A stretch of DNA of 64,000 bases from Paenibacillus oleatilyticus (GTDB lineage Bacteria; Bacillota; Bacilli; Paenibacillales; NBRC-103111): positions 238,296-302,295 of the forward strand of contig NZ_JAHNZO010000005.1 of assembly GCF_018998565.1 (NCBI RefSeq), written 5' to 3'. Shown here one piece after another: positions 32,726-42,007 of this stretch. The position numbers were made by a program, and so were the translations under genes. The notes below the pieces were generated by a model that did not search any database, was not told where the DNA came from, and saw nothing but the letters and a program-made list of their open reading frames with translations. Numbering within the stretch: position 1 is the stretch's first letter; every line of letters begins with the position of its first letter.

Positions 32726-35700
32726 ATGACGCAGATAACCAACAAAAACGCCCTCAAAGTGAGTGCCGTTATTTTATTGTTCCTGTCCGTTCTCTTTGGT
32801 CTTCGCTGGCTTTGGTTTCTGGCCTATGGCTCTCCGGAGCATCCCCGCGCGGTTCAAGGCGTGCTGGATCTGCGGGGCTGGAATCTAGAGCATTCCCGCG
32901 CCCTGATGCTGGACGGCGAGTGGGAATTTTACCCCGGTGCCTTCCTTTCCCATGAAGACCTGAGGAGTCCGTCCGCGGGCCGTCCGAATGTCGTCCAAGT
33001 CCCCGGGGACTGGAGCAAAGACATGCCGGAAGGCTCGGATTCGTCGTTCGGCTACGGGACGTACCGGCTTCGCATCCTGGTCGATCAGCCGTTAAGCCAG
33101 CCTTACGGCTTCTGGATTCAGGAGATCATGGCTTCGTCCGTTATCGAAATTAACGGCCGGATTGTAGCCGAATTTGGCCGGCCTGCGGAGAACGCGGAGG
33201 CGTACGAACCGAGAAAAGTATCCTATACCGCAACGTATGAACAGGGCGATGTGAAAGAAATCGAACTGCTTGTACGTACAGCCAATTATGAAAGCCCGGT
33301 GAACGGAGGTATTCTAAAGCCGATTCGTTTCGGCTCACAGGCAGCCATTGACTACGAACGCTGGTATTCCGTCGGGTTTCAGCTCGTGACCTTCATCGTG
33401 CTGCTGCTGCACGGCTTGTACGCCATCATCTTGTATTTGTTCAACCCGCGGCATAGGGTGCTCCTTATCTTTTTCCTGCTGCTTGCGGTCGCGGGCATTT
33501 CTGTCGTTTCCGATAACGACAACCTGCTGATGATCTGGCTGCCGCTTAATTTCGCTTGGGGTTTGAAAATCAGGCTGCTATCCTACTTGTGGCTGCCCTT
33601 CTTCATGGTGCTTCTGGCCAGAAACTTTGACGGCCATGCCTCCGGTACCCGATGGTTTCGCGCTTATGGCGCCTTGTTGGGGCTCTACTCGGTATTTGTG
33701 CTTGCCGCCTCCCCGCCGCTCATTTACGAATCGATGTACGTTAAAGTGTTTTCTTTGCTTTATTTGGCTCCCGTAGTCTGGTTTTTGTATTTGCTCGGCC
33801 GCAAGGTGGCCAGAAACGATCAAGACGCCTTGTTCCTGCTGTTCGCCGCGATGAGCATCGGATCCAGCATCGCCTGGGGATATACCGCAGCGGTGAGTGT
33901 CTACTATCCTGTCGACATTATCGCAGCCATTATTTGCTTCTCGGCTTACTGGTTCAAGCGGTTTTTCCGCAATGCCGAGGAGAACGCCAGGCTGAACGAG
34001 CAGCTGCGGACGTCCGACAAGCTGAAGGACCAGTTCCTTGCGAATACGTCGCATGAGCTGAGAACGCCGCTGCACGGCATTTTGAATATCGCCCGGACCG
34101 TGGCGGCGAAAGAGAAGCATGCCATGGACCGCGCCAGCTTCGAGAACATGGAGCTGCTGATCACGATCAGCCGCCGGATGTCGCAGCTGCTCGACGACTT
34201 GCTCGACGTAGCGCAGCTTCAGGATAAACGCATCGTGCTGCAGAAGGAGACTCTGCACATTCAAGCCGTCGCCTCCGGCGTCGCCGGAATGCTGCGGTTT
34301 ATTACCGATTCCAAGCCCGTTCAGCTCAAAATTGAGATTGCGGATACGGTGCCGCCGGTATGGGCGGATGAAAAAAGACTTGTGCAAATTTTGTTCAACC
34401 TGGTACATAACGCCTTGAAATACACCGACGAAGGAACGGTGGTCATTTCCGCCGAAATGAGCGGAGAGCAGGTAGTCGTTCGGGTCTCCGACAGCGGCAT
34501 CGGCATGGATGAAGAGACACAGGCACGCATCTTTTTGCCTTATGAGCAAGGGCCTCACGGAAAAAGCGGCAGCGGGGGCATCGGCCTTGGCCTAAGCATC
34601 TGCAAGCAGCTGGTGGAGTTGCACGGCGGCGAGCTGAAGGTCCGCTCCGAACCGGGCCGTGGCTCCGTCTTCAGCTTCGGGCTTCCGGTAGCCGTTGAAA
34701 CGGGCCTCTCGCCGGAGCACGTCCCGCAAGTGCTGACTGCCGAAGAGAAGAAAGCGGGGAGCGAGCTAGGCCTCTCCAAGGACCTAAGCCGCGTGTGGCC
34801 TGACTTGCCGTCCGCAGCGCCTTCCTTTGCCGGGGACAAAATGAACATTCTCGCGGTCGATGACGATCCGGTCAACCTGAAGGTGCTTGTCGGCATTCTC
34901 GCTACGGAGCCATACCATGTCAGGACCGTTTCGTCGGGCCGGGAGGCGCTGGAATTGCTCGACGCGGAGCCTTGGGATCTGCTGATCGTCGACGTCATGA
35001 TGCCCCATATGTCCGGCTACGAGCTGACACGGCAGGTGAGGGCGCATTTCTCCATTTCGGAGCTGCCGGTGCTGCTGCTGACCGCCCGGAGCCAGCCAGC
35101 GGACATTTACACCGGATTTTTGTCCGGGGCCAACGATTACGTGACCAAGCCGGTCGACGCGCTCGAGCTGAAATACCGCATCTGGTCGTTGACCACGTTG
35201 AAGCAATCCGTCAACGAACGGCTGCGCATGGAGGCAGCTTATTTGCAGGCGCAGATCCATCCCCATTTTCTGTTCAACACGCTGAACTCGATTATGGTGC
35301 TGAGCGACATCGATACGAACAAGATGCGCGATTTAATCGACGCCTTTGCGTCGTATTTGCGGATCAGCTTCGATTTTCTGAATTCAGGCAAGCTGGTGGA
35401 GCTTACCCATGAGCTGGAGCTGATTCAAGCCTTCCTGTATATCGAGCAGGAGCGGTTTGGCGACCGGTTAACCGTCGTGTGGGAGGTTGGGCCCGAGATC
35501 GATCTGACGCTTCCTCCGCTGACGATCCAGCCTTTGGTCGAGAACGCGCTCAAGCACGGCCTTCTTCGGCAAGGGAAAGGGGGGACGGTAGTGATCCGGA
35601 TTGTCCGCCGCGAGGGCTCCGTGCTTATTGAAGTCAAGGATAACGGCATCGGGATGGAGCAAGCATGGGCCGATCAGCTGCTGAATTTGACGGCGAAAAG

Positions 35701-35827
35701 CAAAGACGGGATCGGACTGTCCAATACGAACCGGCGGTTGAAGCAGCGGTACGGGAAAGGCCTATCCATCCAAAGCAGGCCCGGCGAAGGCACGACGGTG
35801 TCATTCGAGATCCCGGACAAGAAGTGA
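32726..35827 (+). CDS. Hybrid sensor kinase with two kinase modules (7TMR-DISM, HisKA/HATPase, REC, LytS-type His_kinase/HATPase)
   Basis: A 1033-residue protein. In order: a membrane segment (12-34), an extracytoplasmic sensor (about 45-205, LMLDGEWEFYPGAF, YGFWIQEIMA), seven membrane helices (about 215-405), HisKA with FLANTSHELRTPLHGILNIA, HATPase with SGGIGLGLSICKQLVELHGG, a receiver (about 705-825) with DDDP, the phospho-acceptor Asp in LLIVDVMMPHMSG and Lys in YVTKPVDALE, then a LytS/YesM-like module with QIHPHFLFNTLNSI and a second HATPase ending SNTNRRLKQRYG. Combining an HPK1-type and a LytS-type kinase around one REC is unusual outside Paenibacillus-like genomes. The ribosome site is weak. 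No cognate regulator is adjacent. Confidence 0.88.
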   Translation: MTQITNKNALKVSAVILLFLSVLFGLRWLWFLAYGSPEHPRAVQGVLDLRGWNLEHSRALMLDGEWEFYPGAFLSHEDLRSPSAGRPNVVQVPGDWSKDMPEGSDSSFGYGTYRLRILVDQPLSQPYGFWIQEIMASSVIEINGRIVAEFGRPAENAEAYEPRKVSYTATYEQGDVKEIELLVRTANYESPVNGGILKPIRFGSQAAIDYERWYSVGFQLVTFIVLLLHGLYAIILYLFNPRHRVLLIFFLLLAVAGISVVSDNDNLLMIWLPLNFAWGLKIRLLSYLWLPFFMVLLARNFDGHASGTRWFRAYGALLGLYSVFVLAASPPLIYESMYVKVFSLLYLAPVVWFLYLLGRKVARNDQDALFLLFAAMSIGSSIAWGYTAAVSVYYPVDIIAAIICFSAYWFKRFFRNAEENARLNEQLRTSDKLKDQFLANTSHELRTPLHGILNIARTVAAKEKHAMDRASFENMELLITISRRMSQLLDDLLDVAQLQDKRIVLQKETLHIQAVASGVAGMLRFITDSKPVQLKIEIADTVPPVWADEKRLVQILFNLVHNALKYTDEGTVVISAEMSGEQVVVRVSDSGIGMDEETQARIFLPYEQGPHGKSGSGGIGLGLSICKQLVELHGGELKVRSEPGRGSVFSFGLPVAVETGLSPEHVPQVLTAEEKKAGSELGLSKDLSRVWPDLPSAAPSFAGDKMNILAVDDDPVNLKVLVGILATEPYHVRTVSSGREALELLDAEPWDLLIVDVMMPHMSGYELTRQVRAHFSISELPVLLLTARSQPADIYTGFLSGANDYVTKPVDALELKYRIWSLTTLKQSVNERLRMEAAYLQAQIHPHFLFNTLNSIMVLSDIDTNKMRDLIDAFASYLRISFDFLNSGKLVELTHELELIQAFLYIEQERFGDRLTVVWEVGPEIDLTLPPLTIQPLVENALKHGLLRQGKGGTVVIRIVRREGSVLIEVKDNGIGMEQAWADQLLNLTAKSKDGIGLSNTNRRLKQRYGKGLSIQSRPGEGTTVSFEIPDKK

Positions 35828-35904
35828 CAAAAGCCCTAAAATAGACAAATAGTCTCTTTTTCCCAGCCCTATTTTTTGAGAAAATGGAGATTGGAAAATA
35901 GTAG

Positions 35905-36450
35905 ATCAAGTCGGTACAGCTGAACGACGAGCAGGGCAATGCCATCCTGCCGATTACCTATGAAGGCAACACGTACCTGCCGGTACGGGCCGTAGCCGGA
36001 GCTTTGAATGTAGCCGTCGATTACGACAAGGAGACGAGCACCGTTCTGCTCGGTGAAAAAACCGAGGGCGTGGCGATCAAAACGCAGAAGTTCTCCGATG
36101 CGGACTACTCCAAGGATAAAAAGCATACGACCTATGCGAACAAAGATTATCAGGAAGTCCTGTACGATGTGCGGGATGCCCTCCGTTCGGGTTCCTTCAT
36201 GCTGTTCCCGGATAAAAAGTATCAAAAGCTGGTTTTGCAGATCGGCGCGGTCGGCGCGGATATCCCGAAGATCAAGATCGAGGACGGCCAAACCAAAGCG
36301 CTGCTGAAAGAAGAATCGGTTGCCGTAAAAGACGGCATGAAAACGATCGAAGTCGATATCAGCGGGGTAAAAGAACTGTTCATTTACTTCGAAAAGCTGC
36401 AATCGGATGCCGGCTATGTCGTTCCGTTAACGACGTCGTATTATAAATAA
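35905..36450 (+). pseudogene. 5'-truncated stalk-domain (copper amine oxidase N-terminal-like) protein
   Basis: The open frame (about 181 codons) starts inside a protein: IKSVQLNDEQGNAILPITYE and TYLPVRAVAGALNVAVDYDK match the middle of the stalk domain (copper amine oxidase N-terminal domain, PF07833) of surface proteins. A signal peptide and first part are missing. Immediately upstream in frame are two consecutive TAG codons (35899-35904). A TTG at 36004 could start a shorter product but has no ribosome site. The C-terminal part (FSDADYSKDKKHTTYANKD, VDISGVKELFIYFEKLQ) looks intact. A terminator follows. It is read as a decapitated gene, possibly left by a recombination or deletion. Confidence 0.75.
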
Positions 36451-36463
36451 GGCTTGTTCTTTT

Positions 36464-36501
36464 CCCGAAACCCCGGGTCGCTATGGCGATTCGGGTTTTT
36501 T
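36464..36501 (+). terminator. Intrinsic terminator after the stalk-domain remnant
   Basis: CCCGAA (36464-36469) pairs with TTCGGG (36490-36495), followed by six T. Confidence 0.8.
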
Positions 36502-36608
36502 GCATGCTTATCGCCGTCCGGCTTTATAAATTTCTTAGAATTGGCCGCTATGATAAGGGAGTGCCGGAGATCCGGCAGAATGATCGGATTGACGAAAGGA
36601 GCCTTATC

Positions 36609-37808
36609 ATGAAACCAACTTCAGCCAACGAACGAATCGTTCTCCTCGATATCGTCCGGGGGATCGCCATTCTCGGCATCCTGTTGGTCAATATGACCTT
36701 TTACAGCAGCTCGCTGCAGGCGATTCAAATGCAGATCGAGCAGTGGCCCGGGATCTGGGACCAGGCGGTGAAGATGCTGGAAAGAATTTTTGTCGACGGA
36801 AAATTTATGGCCATGTTTTCCTTCCTGTTCGGGTACGGGATGATGCTGTTTAAGGAACGGGCGGAGCAGAAAGGGAACCGCTTCGGACGGCTGTACGCCA
36901 GAAGGCTGCTTGCGCTTTTAGTCTTCGGGCTGATCCACGGAATCCTGATCTGGTTCGGGGACATTCTGGTGCATTACGCGCTGCTCGGATTTATTTTGCT
37001 CTTGTTCCATAAACGCCGGCCAAGGACGCTGCTGATCTGGGCTATCGGCCTCCTGCTGCTAATTCCGGCCGTCTTGGTTGCGACGGGAGCGCCGGCCACC
37101 CCCAAGCTCTCGCCGGAAATGATCGCACGCGCACAAAAAATGATCGCACACGATCAACTGGTCTACGGCAGCGGCACGTTTGCCGAAATCGGCAAGCAGC
37201 GGTTCGGCGACTGGGTCATGAGCTTTTTTAACCAGATTGCGTTTTATCCGCAGATTCTCGGCCTGTTCCTGCTCGGCGCTTATTTTGCCAAACGCCGCGT
37301 GTTTCACGACATTCCGGCTCATGCCGGTTTGCTGCGCAGGCTGTGCTGGTGGGCGGGCGGCTTCGGACTGATTACGAATATCGCGGCTGTCCTGCTACCG
37401 GATCAAGCCGCCTTCGCCGGGGCGAAAAACTTGTTTGTCTTGCTCGGGGTGCTGCTGGGTTCGCCGCTGCTCAGCTTAGGCTACATCGCTTTGGTCGCTT
37501 TATGGTTCAAGCGGTCTTCGCAGCATAGCCCGTTGTCGCTCTTCGCTCCGGTCGGCCGGATGGCGTTTACCAATTATATCCTGCAGTCGGTCGTTTGTAC
37601 GCTGCTGTTTTACGGGTACGGGCTGGGTTGGTATGGGAAGGTCGGACCCGCATTAGGCTTGCTGCTGGCATTGGCCGTGTTTGGGGCACAGATGGTGTGG
37701 AGCCGCTTATGGTTCAAGCGGTTCTCGATCGGACCGCTCGAATGGCTCTGGAGAGGATTCACGTATTGGAACAATCCTTCCGCTTCGACAACAAAATCCG
37801 CAGGATAA
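36609..37808 (+). CDS. DUF418-family membrane protein (YeiB-like)
   Basis: A 399-residue protein with about ten membrane segments. It begins with the family hallmark ERIVLLDIVRGIAILGILLV, contains MFSFLFGYGMMLFKERAE, and ends in the DUF418 domain (APVGRMAFTNYILQSVVC). The start at 36609 has AAAGGAG with eight bases of spacing; longer in-frame versions have none. The family is thought to act in transport or acyl transfer, but no function is established. It ends at a terminator shared with the next, convergent kinase. Confidence 0.88.
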   Translation: MKPTSANERIVLLDIVRGIAILGILLVNMTFYSSSLQAIQMQIEQWPGIWDQAVKMLERIFVDGKFMAMFSFLFGYGMMLFKERAEQKGNRFGRLYARRLLALLVFGLIHGILIWFGDILVHYALLGFILLLFHKRRPRTLLIWAIGLLLLIPAVLVATGAPATPKLSPEMIARAQKMIAHDQLVYGSGTFAEIGKQRFGDWVMSFFNQIAFYPQILGLFLLGAYFAKRRVFHDIPAHAGLLRRLCWWAGGFGLITNIAAVLLPDQAAFAGAKNLFVLLGVLLGSPLLSLGYIALVALWFKRSSQHSPLSLFAPVGRMAFTNYILQSVVCTLLFYGYGLGWYGKVGPALGLLLALAVFGAQMVWSRLWFKRFSIGPLEWLWRGFTYWNNPSASTTKSAG

Positions 37809-37810
37809 CG

Positions 37811-37848
37811 AAAAGAGATGGTCCCGCTAGGCGGAGGCCATCTCTTTT
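37811..37848. terminator. Bidirectional terminator overlapping the kinase stop
   Basis: AAAAGAGATGG (37811-37821) pairs with CCATCTCTTTT (37838-37848). T-runs lie on both sides, and the stop codon of the minus-strand kinase is in the loop. Confidence 0.85.
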
Positions 37849-39269
37849 AGCGTGACGCATATCCGTGCGCCGCCTTCCGGGCGGTTAAACGCGGCGGCAT
37901 GACCGCCATGCTTCTCCGCCAGCTTCTTCACAATATACAGTCCGAGTCCCGCGTGGCCTTTTTCTTCAGAGCGGGACGGGTCCCCTTGGTAAAATTGCTC
38001 GAACAGATGCGCGAGGTCGTTCGCGCTGAAGCCCCGTCCCGTATCCTGCACCTCGAAGTGCAGCCGCCCGTCCCGATAGCCGACCCGCCAACGGATTTCG
38101 CCGCCCTCTGGAGTAAAGCGGAGACTGTTGGCCATCAGGTTGTCCATGATTTGCTCCAGCCGGAGGAAATCGATGCGCAGCGGTTGAGCGGGCAGCAAGC
38201 CGTCGGTGTCCAGGAGCAAGGCAACTTGCTTGCTCTCGCACAGCAGCTTGTAGTCATCGCGTTTACGCTCGAAGAACGGAAGGGGCTCGAAGACGACGGG
38301 AGATAACGTGAAATCCGGACGTTCGATATCCGATATCGTCGTCAGCTCGTCCAGCAGGCGGGCCGCCCGTTCCGTATTTCCCTGGATCGTCCGCAAATAG
38401 CGGGGGAGCCGGTCCGGGCGCTGTGCCGCCCCTTCCAGCAGATTGTCCACGTGCCCCTGAATGATCGTCAGCGGCGTGCGCAGGTCGTGCGTGATCGCGG
38501 CCACCATGTCGCGGCGCTGCTGCTCCATCTTCCATTGGGCCGTGAGCGAGTCGTGCAGCGCGCGCCGCATCTCCTCGAAAGCGGAGGCCAATTCGGCCAA
38601 TTCCTTGGAGCCGCCGACATCCGCCAACGTAAAATCCAGATCGCCCTGCTGAATCCGGCGGGCTCCGTCGGTCAGCCGGCTGACCGGAGGCTTCAGGCGG
38701 GTTCCGAGCCTTCGGGCAAACAGAAACGTGAACAGCATAATAAAGACGAACGGAGCGGCCAAATTGGTAACGATGAGCAAAAACGTAGCCATCGGCTGGT
38801 CCGCGTTGCTTGTGACCAGACTTAAATCGTAGCGGAGCACGAACACGCCGGCGAGCCCGCCTTGAGCATCCGTTACGGGATAGTACAGCACGATCTTCCC
38901 GTTGACGCGTTCGTTCGTGTTCAGCTTCGACACCAGCTCTTCCTTGGAAGAAATGTAGCTTTTATCCATCGTGCCGTACAGGAATTTGCCCTGGGCATCA
39001 AGGACCTGATACTGAATGCCGGCCACTGGGATACGCTCCTCCAGAGCGGTCCGGGCGGCGGGCGTCAAGAGCGCTTCCTTTTGCCCGAGAGCGTAGCCGG
39101 TAATTTCGGGAAGTTGCTTTTCGTAATAGTTTGCCGGGCGAACGGCCTTGTCGTTTGTGAAAATATAATAAGTGCTTGCACCCCAGAAGGCGATGGAGCA
39201 GACGAAGCTCAGGAGCAGCACGAGCAGAAAAGCGACCCCGAATTGGCTGCGGAACGTCAGCTTGCTCAT
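37827..39269 (-). CDS. Sensor histidine kinase of a two-component system
   Basis: A 480-residue membrane kinase. Two membrane segments (about 8-32 and 165-190) flank an extracytoplasmic sensor of about 130 residues; HAMP follows (RLTDGARRIQQGDLDFTLAD), then HisKA with AAITHDLRTPLTIIQGHVDN and HATPase with DNLMANSLRFTPEGGEI, DTGRGFSA and GHAGLGLYIVKKLAEKHGG. Its ATG overlaps the stop of the regulator gene as ATGA, so translation is coupled. The stimulus is unknown; the neighbouring terpene cyclase and DUF418 gene are candidates but unproven targets. Confidence 0.92.
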   Translation of the reverse strand: MSKLTFRSQFGVAFLLVLLLSFVCSIAFWGASTYYIFTNDKAVRPANYYEKQLPEITGYALGQKEALLTPAARTALEERIPVAGIQYQVLDAQGKFLYGTMDKSYISSKEELVSKLNTNERVNGKIVLYYPVTDAQGGLAGVFVLRYDLSLVTSNADQPMATFLLIVTNLAAPFVFIMLFTFLFARRLGTRLKPPVSRLTDGARRIQQGDLDFTLADVGGSKELAELASAFEEMRRALHDSLTAQWKMEQQRRDMVAAITHDLRTPLTIIQGHVDNLLEGAAQRPDRLPRYLRTIQGNTERAARLLDELTTISDIERPDFTLSPVVFEPLPFFERKRDDYKLLCESKQVALLLDTDGLLPAQPLRIDFLRLEQIMDNLMANSLRFTPEGGEIRWRVGYRDGRLHFEVQDTGRGFSANDLAHLFEQFYQGDPSRSEEKGHAGLGLYIVKKLAEKHGGHAAAFNRPEGGARICVTLKEMASA

Positions 39270-39955
39270 GATGCGCCGGCTCCCATTTTATAGCCGACTC
39301 CCCAGACCGTGGCGATATACTCCGTATGCGGGTCCGCCTCCGCCAGCTTGGACCGGATCTTCTTGATGTGTTCGGTCACCGTGGCCGAGTCGCCTTCCGC
39401 TTCAAGGCCCCAAACCTTCTCGTAGATGCGTTCCCTCGACAGCACCTGATTCGGATGCATCATCAGCAGCTGCACGATCTCGAATTCCCGGGCGGTTAAA
39501 GGAATCGACCGGTTCCGGTAATGAAGCTGGTAGGTGTCCAAATCCAGCATCAGCTCGCCGAAGTGCAGGATCGACCGGCTCGCCCGTGTCTCGCTGCGGC
39601 GCTCCCGGCGCAAATGAGCCTGCACGCGCGCTTTCAATTCCTTGATGCTGAACGGCTTCACCAAATAATCGTCTCCGCCGACCATCAGCCCTTGAATGCG
39701 GTCCGTTTCGCTTCCGCGCGCGCTCAAAAACAAAATCGGGCATGTCACGAGCGGGCGTATGGAGCGGCATACTTCCCAGCCGTCAAGCCCCGGCATCATC
39801 ACGTCGAGAATGATCAGATCGGGCTGTTCCTTCAACAGCGCGAATACTTCCTCGCCCCCCGAAGCGGTCAGCACGGCGTAGCCTTCGTCCGTCAAAGCGT
39901 CCTCCATGAACGTCAGAATGTCCCGTTCGTCGTCTGCGATTAGGATTTTTTCCAT
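39266..39955 (-). CDS. OmpR-family response regulator
   Basis: A 229-residue regulator: receiver domain (IADDERDILTFMEDAL, phospho-acceptor Asp in LIILDVMMPGLDGW, Lys in YLVKPFSIKELKARV) and a C-terminal winged helix (RSIPLTAREFEIVQLLMMHP, GDSATVTEHIKKIRSKL). It is the first gene of the pair with the kinase at 37827-39269. The cyclase gene ends only 34 bp upstream on the same strand, so read-through is likely. Confidence 0.94.
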   Translation of the reverse strand: MEKILIADDERDILTFMEDALTDEGYAVLTASGGEEVFALLKEQPDLIILDVMMPGLDGWEVCRSIRPLVTCPILFLSARGSETDRIQGLMVGGDDYLVKPFSIKELKARVQAHLRRERRSETRASRSILHFGELMLDLDTYQLHYRNRSIPLTAREFEIVQLLMMHPNQVLSRERIYEKVWGLEAEGDSATVTEHIKKIRSKLAEADPHTEYIATVWGVGYKMGAGAS

Positions 39956-39989
39956 GATTGCTGTCTCCTGTTCGTTAGCTTTCGTACGG

Positions 39990-41900
39990 TCAGGGCCCGT
40001 ATTTGTTCCTGTAATGCGTCAGCGCCAGCAGCGGCCAGATCAGGTTGTAGCTGTGGTAGCGCACGTAAAAATCGCCGGGCAGCGCCGCACCGGTAGGATA
40101 CTTGGCCGGCCAAGAGGCGTCCCCGGCCTCCAGCATGTCCGCCAGCGCACGTACCGCCCGGTTGATGGCGTCGGTTGGCGCCGGATGTACAGCGATTAGC
40201 GCATCGAGCGCCCAGGCGGTCTGCGAGGGCGTGCTGGCGCCCAGCGGGATGTAGATTTTGGCCCTGTCGCTGCGGCACGATTCGCCGAAGCCGCCGTCCG
40301 GGTTTTGGATGCCGATGAGCCACCTCACCGCATGCTGCAGCTCCGGTTGATCCGGCGGAACCCCGGCGGCCGCGAGCCCGGTCACGGCGGCCCATGTGCC
40401 GTAAATGTAACAGATGCCCCAACGGCCGTACCAGGAGCCGTTCCGCTCCTGACGGTCGAGCAGCCACCGGACGGCGCGCCGGATGAACGGTTGCTCTTGG
40501 CGGAGTCCCGCCCAAGTGCCCAAATATTCCAGCGCGCGCCCGGTCAGATCCGCGGCTGAAGCGTTAATCGCCGCCTCCGCACCGTCGACGGGAAGGGCGG
40601 CGAGCAGCGGGGAATTTTTGTTTCGCTCGAAAGCCGGCCAGCCGCCGTCGTCGTTCTGCAGCGACAGCACCCAATAGAGGCCGCGGCTTCTTGCTTCGCC
40701 ATACCCGGCCTCGGGCCGTCCGGGACTTCGGCGCAGCGCCCGCAGCACGGCAGTCGTATCGTCCACGTCCGGCACGATCGTGTTGACGTCGGAGAAGCCC
40801 CAGCCGCCGGGAACGGGGTTCTCGACATCGGTGCTCCAATCGCCAAGCTTCGTGTGCTGGCGCGAGAGGAGGTAGGCGTCCGCCCGTCGGATCGCCGGGT
40901 GCGAGGCCGGCAGCCCCGCTTCCTGCAGGGCATGGCTAAGGAGCGCCGTATCCCAGACGGTGGAAGGCGAGTTTTGGATGTGCAGCTGCCCTTCGGGTTC
41001 GCAGGCGAGCGAGATCAGGCCTTGCACCGCACGGGTGATGACGGGATGCCGCTCGTCGTACCCGAGCGCCAGCAGCGCATACACCATCAGGAACGTACAG
41101 GACGCATAGCTGTACAGCGTCCCGTTCGGCTCGATCCGCTCAAGCATATAGCGCTCGGCATGCCGAAGCGCCAGCCGGCGGAGCTCCTGCGGCAGGTAAG
41201 GCAGCTTATGCAGAGCGCGTTGAATGTCGTTCCACCAGCCGGAGAGGCGCCGGTCTTCCCCGATATCCCTTCCCTCGGCATGCGCCGACCAGCGCTCGCG
41301 GGCAGGGAGCAGCTCGGACAAGTCGGGCGTCCCCGCCGTTTTGACCGTGAACTGCCGGACGCCCAATATCGCAACGGGCGCCAGATGCATGCGCGCGTAA
41401 TTGGAGAAGCGGTAAAAGCTCAGCGGGAACGACCGGGGAAGCAGCAGCAATTCAGGCGGAAAGGGGAACGGCCGCGGCCAAGGATATTGGCCGATGACAG
41501 CCAGCATCGCCTTGGTCAACAAGCCGCTGACGTTCCGCAGGCCGCCCTTGGACAAAATAAACCGTCTCGCCCGCGTCATCGCCTCGTCGGAAGCAGGAAG
41601 ACCGGCATACCGCAGCGCCGCATAAGCCTCAACCGTCGCCGACAAATGCCCGTCCCCGTCGTCGTAAAACCATTTCCACGCGCCGTTCGCTTCCTGCTTC
41701 GCTAAAATCCGGTTTGCTAAACGTCGTACAAGGTTTTCGTCCTTTACGTTTAACGAGCTTAACAACAGAATTAGGTACGCGTCCGTCAAGATCCCGTTTT
41801 CAAAGCAAAAACGCCACGTCCCGTCCTGCGATTGCCGCGTCAGCAGCATCTGCATCAAACGATCGGTGGCGGTTTCGACGATCCGGTGGAGGCTGCTCAT
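39990..41900 (-). CDS. sqhC: Squalene-hopene/sporulenol-synthase-like terpene cyclase
   Basis: A class II triterpene-type cyclase of about 636 residues. The catalytic aspartate motif DxDD is present as DVDD in NTIVPDVDDTTAVLRAL, and many QW repeats are visible (QSQDGTWRF, QNDDGGWPAF, QERNGSWYGRWG, QNPDGGFGE). The PWPRPFPFPPELLLLPRSFP block is typical of the Bacillus sporulenol synthase/tetraprenyl-beta-curcumene cyclase branch rather than true hopene cyclases. In B. subtilis the product is a spore-associated C35 terpenoid; the partner YtpB is not in the window. The ATG at 41900 follows AAAGGGTGATG; longer starts at 41906 and 41948 are open. Symbol given by similarity. Confidence 0.8.
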   Translation of the reverse strand: MSSLHRIVETATDRLMQMLLTRQSQDGTWRFCFENGILTDAYLILLLSSLNVKDENLVRRLANRILAKQEANGAWKWFYDDGDGHLSATVEAYAALRYAGLPASDEAMTRARRFILSKGGLRNVSGLLTKAMLAVIGQYPWPRPFPFPPELLLLPRSFPLSFYRFSNYARMHLAPVAILGVRQFTVKTAGTPDLSELLPARERWSAHAEGRDIGEDRRLSGWWNDIQRALHKLPYLPQELRRLALRHAERYMLERIEPNGTLYSYASCTFLMVYALLALGYDERHPVITRAVQGLISLACEPEGQLHIQNSPSTVWDTALLSHALQEAGLPASHPAIRRADAYLLSRQHTKLGDWSTDVENPVPGGWGFSDVNTIVPDVDDTTAVLRALRRSPGRPEAGYGEARSRGLYWVLSLQNDDGGWPAFERNKNSPLLAALPVDGAEAAINASAADLTGRALEYLGTWAGLRQEQPFIRRAVRWLLDRQERNGSWYGRWGICYIYGTWAAVTGLAAAGVPPDQPELQHAVRWLIGIQNPDGGFGESCRSDRAKIYIPLGASTPSQTAWALDALIAVHPAPTDAINRAVRALADMLEAGDASWPAKYPTGAALPGDFYVRYHSYNLIWPLLALTHYRNKYGP

Positions 41901-42007
41901 GCTCATCACCCTTTCCCCAACATTGTATGGGGACACCCGGCAAATCATGCGCGGGCTTGTGAGAGCGGGACGAGTGTGCGGGCCTCCGGCCCGTTATTCG
42001 GCGGCGG

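Noticed and set aside
36004..36450. Stalk-domain ORF as an intact gene starting at TTG 36004
   Set aside because: No ribosome site precedes the TTG, and homologous sequence continues in frame upstream of it to two stop codons, so the 5' part is missing.
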